Source: Candidatus Nitricoxidireducens bremensis (GTDB lineage: Bacteria > Pseudomonadota > Gammaproteobacteria > Burkholderiales > Rhodocyclaceae). From it: a DNA stretch of 64,000 nt. The translations under genes and the position numbers were made by a program. The stretch is from contig JAOTRT010000011.1 of assembly GCA_030247725.1 (NCBI GenBank), positions 62,001-126,000 on the forward strand, in the 5' to 3' direction. The notes under the pieces were generated by a model. It did no database searches and was not told the origin of the DNA. It saw nothing but the letters and a program-made list of their open reading frames with translations. This document shows, in pieces, positions 59,958 to 64,000 of the stretch; position 1 is the stretch's first letter; every line of letters begins with the position of its first letter.

Positions 59958-60677
59958 CTATGCCCCCGCCTCGGCGACGACGGCGAGGCCTTCCAGAACC
60001 AGGTTGGCGACGCGCCGCCGGGGAATCCGCAACCAGGGCTCCAGCGCTTCCGCCGCGCCGCCCGACAGCAGGCAGCAGGCGTCGGCGCAGTCGGACAGGG
60101 GCGCGAACATGCGTTCGATGGCCCCCAGCGTCGCCTGCCGGGCGCCGCTGGCGATGGCGTCGTCGGTATTGCGCGGCAGATCGCGAAATGCGCCGCGGGC
60201 CAGGGGCAGGCCGGCGGTGTTGCCGGCCAGCGCCGCGACCATGAGTTCCAGGCCGGGCAGGATCAGGCCGCCCTGGAAGACGCCCGCTTCGTCGAGTACA
60301 TCAACGGTCGTGGCCGTGCCGCTGTTGACCACGAGACTGGCGCCGCGATGGAGGCCGCGCGCACCGATCAGGGCCGCCCAGCGGTCGGCGCCGAGCTGCT
60401 GCGGATTGTCGTAGCCGTTCGTCACGCCGCACTGGGCGGCAGCCGCGCGCAGCCAGACGACTTCGGCGCCGGCCGCAGCGGCCTCCACCTGGGCGCCGAC
60501 GCGTTCGCCGGCCACGTTGCAGGCGAGGACGCGCACAAAGCGCATCGGCAGGGCCGCCGGCAGCTCTCCGGCCTCGGCGATCGGCAGGGCGCCCTGGGCC
60601 AGCCAGCTGCCGTCCTGCCGCAGCCCCCATTTCAGGCGCGTGTTGCCGCAATCGACGCAGAGCACCGGCCCGCTCAT
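59958..60677 (-). CDS. coaX: Type III pantothenate kinase
   Basis: First step of coenzyme A synthesis, 239 residues. ASKHA-fold motifs: LCVDCGNTRLKWGL at the N-terminus, QLGADRWAALIGARGL in the middle, SLVVNSGTATTVDVLDEAG and LLSGGAAEAL near the C-terminus. The ATG overlaps the birA stop (ATGA), the common birA-coaX fusion or pair in Betaproteobacteria. Confidence 0.96.
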   Translation of the reverse strand: MSGPVLCVDCGNTRLKWGLRQDGSWLAQGALPIAEAGELPAALPMRFVRVLACNVAGERVGAQVEAAAAGAEVVWLRAAAAQCGVTNGYDNPQQLGADRWAALIGARGLHRGASLVVNSGTATTVDVLDEAGVFQGGLILPGLELMVAALAGNTAGLPLARGAFRDLPRNTDDAIASGARQATLGAIERMFAPLSDCADACCLLSGGAAEALEPWLRIPRRRVANLVLEGLAVVAEAGA

Positions 60678-61468
60678 GGCATCCGCAGCGAAACGTCGCC
60701 CGACAGAATGCGCTGGATGCAGACGGCGGTCTCCACCATCAGGGCGCCGTCCACGTCCACCCCGATGCAACGGCCTTCCAGCGGCGGCGCGTGTTCGGAA
60801 AGGATGCGCACGGCCACGTCGCGATGGACGCAACGGGCCAGCCAGCGCTCCCGCAGGGCCGCGAAGCCGCCGCTGCCGAAATCCGTGAGGGCGCCATGGA
60901 GACCCGCCAGCAGGCGGGCGAGGATTTCGGCGGGGGAATCCTCCAGATCGAGGCCGGCGGCGGCCACGTCGTCGGGCAACCCGGCGGGCAACGCCAGGTT
61001 GAGGCCGACGCCGATGACGGCGGCGCGCGGGTCGCCGGGCACGAGTTCCACCAGCACGCCGCCGCACTTGCGGCCAATGCGCAGCAGGTCGTTGGGCCAC
61101 TTCAGCGCGATGTCGGTCACGCCCAGCCCTTCCAGCGCCTCGGCGAGGCCGACGCCCACCGCCAGGGACAGGCCCGCCGGCCAGGTGCCGGGCGGAAAAC
61201 GCCACAACAGGGAGAAGACCAGGCTGGCATCGGGTGCGGCGATCCAGCTGCGGCCGAGCCGGCCGCGGCCCGCCGTCTGGCGCCGCGCGGCGATGACGGT
61301 ACCCGAGGGGGCGCCGGCTTCGGCCCGCGCCATCAATTCGCTGTTGGTGGAAGTGCAGTCGTCGAGCACGTCCACGTCGAAGCGCACGGCGAGGCCGCCG
61401 AGGGCGGCGGCGACGGCGGCGACGGACAGGGATTCGCGGGGCGCGGGCATGGGCGGATTATGACCCAT
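60674..61468 (-). CDS. birA: Biotin-[acetyl-CoA carboxylase] ligase BirA, short form
   Basis: Attaches biotin to AccB. The 264 residues carry the catalytic motifs AARRQTAGRGRLGRSWIA and ALKWPNDLLRIGRKCGGVLV, then IGVGLNLALP. The N-terminal helix-turn-helix of E. coli BirA is missing, so it is a ligase without a repressor domain. ATG 61468 is used; ATG 61450 (six codons later) is also possible. Confidence 0.94.
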   Translation of the reverse strand: MGHNPPMPAPRESLSVAAVAAALGGLAVRFDVDVLDDCTSTNSELMARAEAGAPSGTVIAARRQTAGRGRLGRSWIAAPDASLVFSLLWRFPPGTWPAGLSLAVGVGLAEALEGLGVTDIALKWPNDLLRIGRKCGGVLVELVPGDPRAAVIGVGLNLALPAGLPDDVAAAGLDLEDSPAEILARLLAGLHGALTDFGSGGFAALRERWLARCVHRDVAVRILSEHAPPLEGRCIGVDVDGALMVETAVCIQRILSGDVSLRMP

Positions 61469-61480
61469 CCGCCCGGGAAC

Positions 61481-62871
<1,391 letters not shown>

Positions 62872-62875
<4 letters not shown>

Positions 62876-63957
62876 GGCGTTTCCTTGTGCGCGAGCGGCA
62901 GCCTGACGATGAAGCAGGTGCGCCCGGGGCGCGACTCCACGTCGATGCTGCCTTGATGCTGATGAATGAAGCTCTGGGCCAGCGTCAGGCCGAGCCCGCT
63001 GCCGCCTTCCCGTCCCGACACCAGCGGATAGAAGATCTTCTCGCGAATCTCCTCCGGGATGCCGGGACCGTTGTCGATGACTTGCAATTCGAGTGCCAGG
63101 CGGTAGCGCTTCTTCGCCACCGTCACCTGGCGCACGGCGCGGGTGCGGAAGACGATCTCGCCCTGGCCGCCCATGGCCTGGGCGGCGTTGCGGGCGATGT
63201 TGAGAATGGCCTGGATCAGCTGCTCCCGGTCGCCGGTCAGGTCCGGCAGGGAAGTGTCGTAGTCGCGGCGCACGCGCACACCCGCATACTCGGCATGGAT
63301 CAGGCGCCGCACCCGTTCGAGGATTTCATGGATGCTGACCAGGGCCGGCTGCATGGCGCGATGGGAGGACAGCAGGCGCTGCATCAGGTCCTGGAGGCGG
63401 TCGGCCTCCTTGATGATGACCTGGGTATATTCGCGCAGGGCCGGGCTGGTGAGTTCCCGCTCCAGCAGCTGGGCCGAGCCGCGGATGCCGCCGAGGGGAT
63501 TCTTGATCTCGTGGGCCAGGTTGCGGATCAGTTCGCGATTGGCCTGCTGCTGCATGGCTTCCCGCTCCTCGCGCGCCGCCTTGAGTTGCTGGTCGATGGG
63601 TCGGCACTCCAGCAGCATGCGCACGCCGCTAGCCTCCACGGGCGAAACGGTGCAATCGAGATGCAGGGGATCGGCATCGGCCCGCACCACGACGATGTCG
63701 TGGCCCGTATAGCTCCAGTTGTTCTTGAGGGTACTCTCCACCGCTGCCGCCAGGGACGGCGACACGCCGAGCAACTGGATCATGGGGCGCCCCAGCCAGG
63801 AACGCTGGCTGACGGCGAAGAGGTTTTCCGCCGCGGGATTCAGGTGCCGGATCAATTGCCGCCCGTCGAGCAGGACAATCGCCGACGAGAGCAGGTCGAG
63901 TCCGGCGAAGGCCGATTCCACCGGCGCAGGTTGGGGGGCTTGCTCGGTCGCGTTCAT
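62872..63957 (-). CDS. ntrB: Nitrogen sensor kinase NtrB (NR-II)
   Basis: Histidine kinase/phosphatase partner of NtrC, 361 residues from ATG 63957. A PAS domain (LLSSAIVLLDGRQLIRHLNP) is followed by the H-box NRELIRNLAHEIKNPLGGIR. The ATPase domain has the N-box ILNIARNAAQAM and the G-boxes VIDNGPGIPE and GREGGSGLGLTLAQ. No membrane segment, as expected for cytoplasmic NtrB controlled by PII. A TTG eight codons upstream is an unlikely alternative start. Confidence 0.96.
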
Positions 63958-64000
63958 AGCCGTCGTCCGAGCAAGAACCAAGCCATTACTTGAGGTTTCC

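Overview
The window is a 64 kb chromosomal segment of a high-GC, free-living betaproteobacterium. A Rhodocyclales-like organism (the Azospira / Dechloromonas / Thauera neighbourhood) is my best guess from gene content and order: ruvCAB joined to ybgC-tolQRAB-pal-cpoB-queEC, a zapD-coaE block near yacG and a Nudix/ThiE fusion, a TrpB2-type PLP enzyme, and ntrBC beside birA-coaX. Genes are packed tightly and many overlap by ATGA, GTGA or TGATG, so translational coupling is the norm here.

Layout. 1-12.3 kb: the end of a chemoreceptor gene, then a long forward run of DNA-repair (ruvC, ruvA, ruvB), envelope (ybgC, tolQRAB, pal, cpoB) and queuosine (queE, queC) genes. Three glycosyltransferase genes are spliced into it, one of them between ruvC and ruvA. 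12.4-15.8 kb: a YeeE/YedE thiosulfate-type transporter, a terminator, a secreted methionine-rich protein built from a 25-residue repeat, and a secreted DUF302 protein. 15.9-23.8 kb: three tRNAs (Lys-TTT, Lys-CTT, Met-CAT) and a 7.6 kb integrated element at the 3' end of tRNA-Met, bounded by a 46-bp direct repeat. The element carries an integrase, a DUF4224 protein, a P2 gpA-like HUH replication protein, several tiny coupled genes, two HTH regulators and a Panacea-type toxin-antitoxin pair. It has no capsid or packaging genes, so it looks like a phage satellite or a self-replicating integrative element. 23.8-27.1 kb: an UbiH-type hydroxylase, DsbC and a double HD / HD-GYP protein.

27.1-46.5 kb is the most unusual part: about 19 kb, ten genes, all on the minus strand. 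In transcription order: a TolC-like lipoprotein fused to a SPOR domain; a LuxR-HTH / cyclase-like / AAA regulator; a 1290-residue ABC exporter that fuses two complete TMD-NBD halves around a C39-like domain; an HlyD adaptor; a secreted RTX-type protein whose middle is about 667 residues of Asp-Ala and Ser-Asp-Ala-Asp repeat; a terminator; then a five-gene overlapping operon of two MurF-like amide ligases, an AMMECR1-like/(alpha/alpha)-barrel protein, a Ser/Thr kinase with Sel1 repeats and a secreted HExxH metalloprotein. I propose, as inference, that these form one system that makes, modifies and exports a highly acidic surface or matrix polymer.

47-64 kb: an XRE regulator, a small protein coupled to a FapA (DUF342) protein, an ammonium transporter, MltA, a DUF815 ATPase, a Nudix/ThiE fusion, YacG, a PilZ protein, a HigBA toxin-antitoxin pair, ZapD, CoaE, a SPOR protein, TrpB2, an unrecognised 387-residue protein, CoaX, BirA, and NtrC/NtrB at the end.
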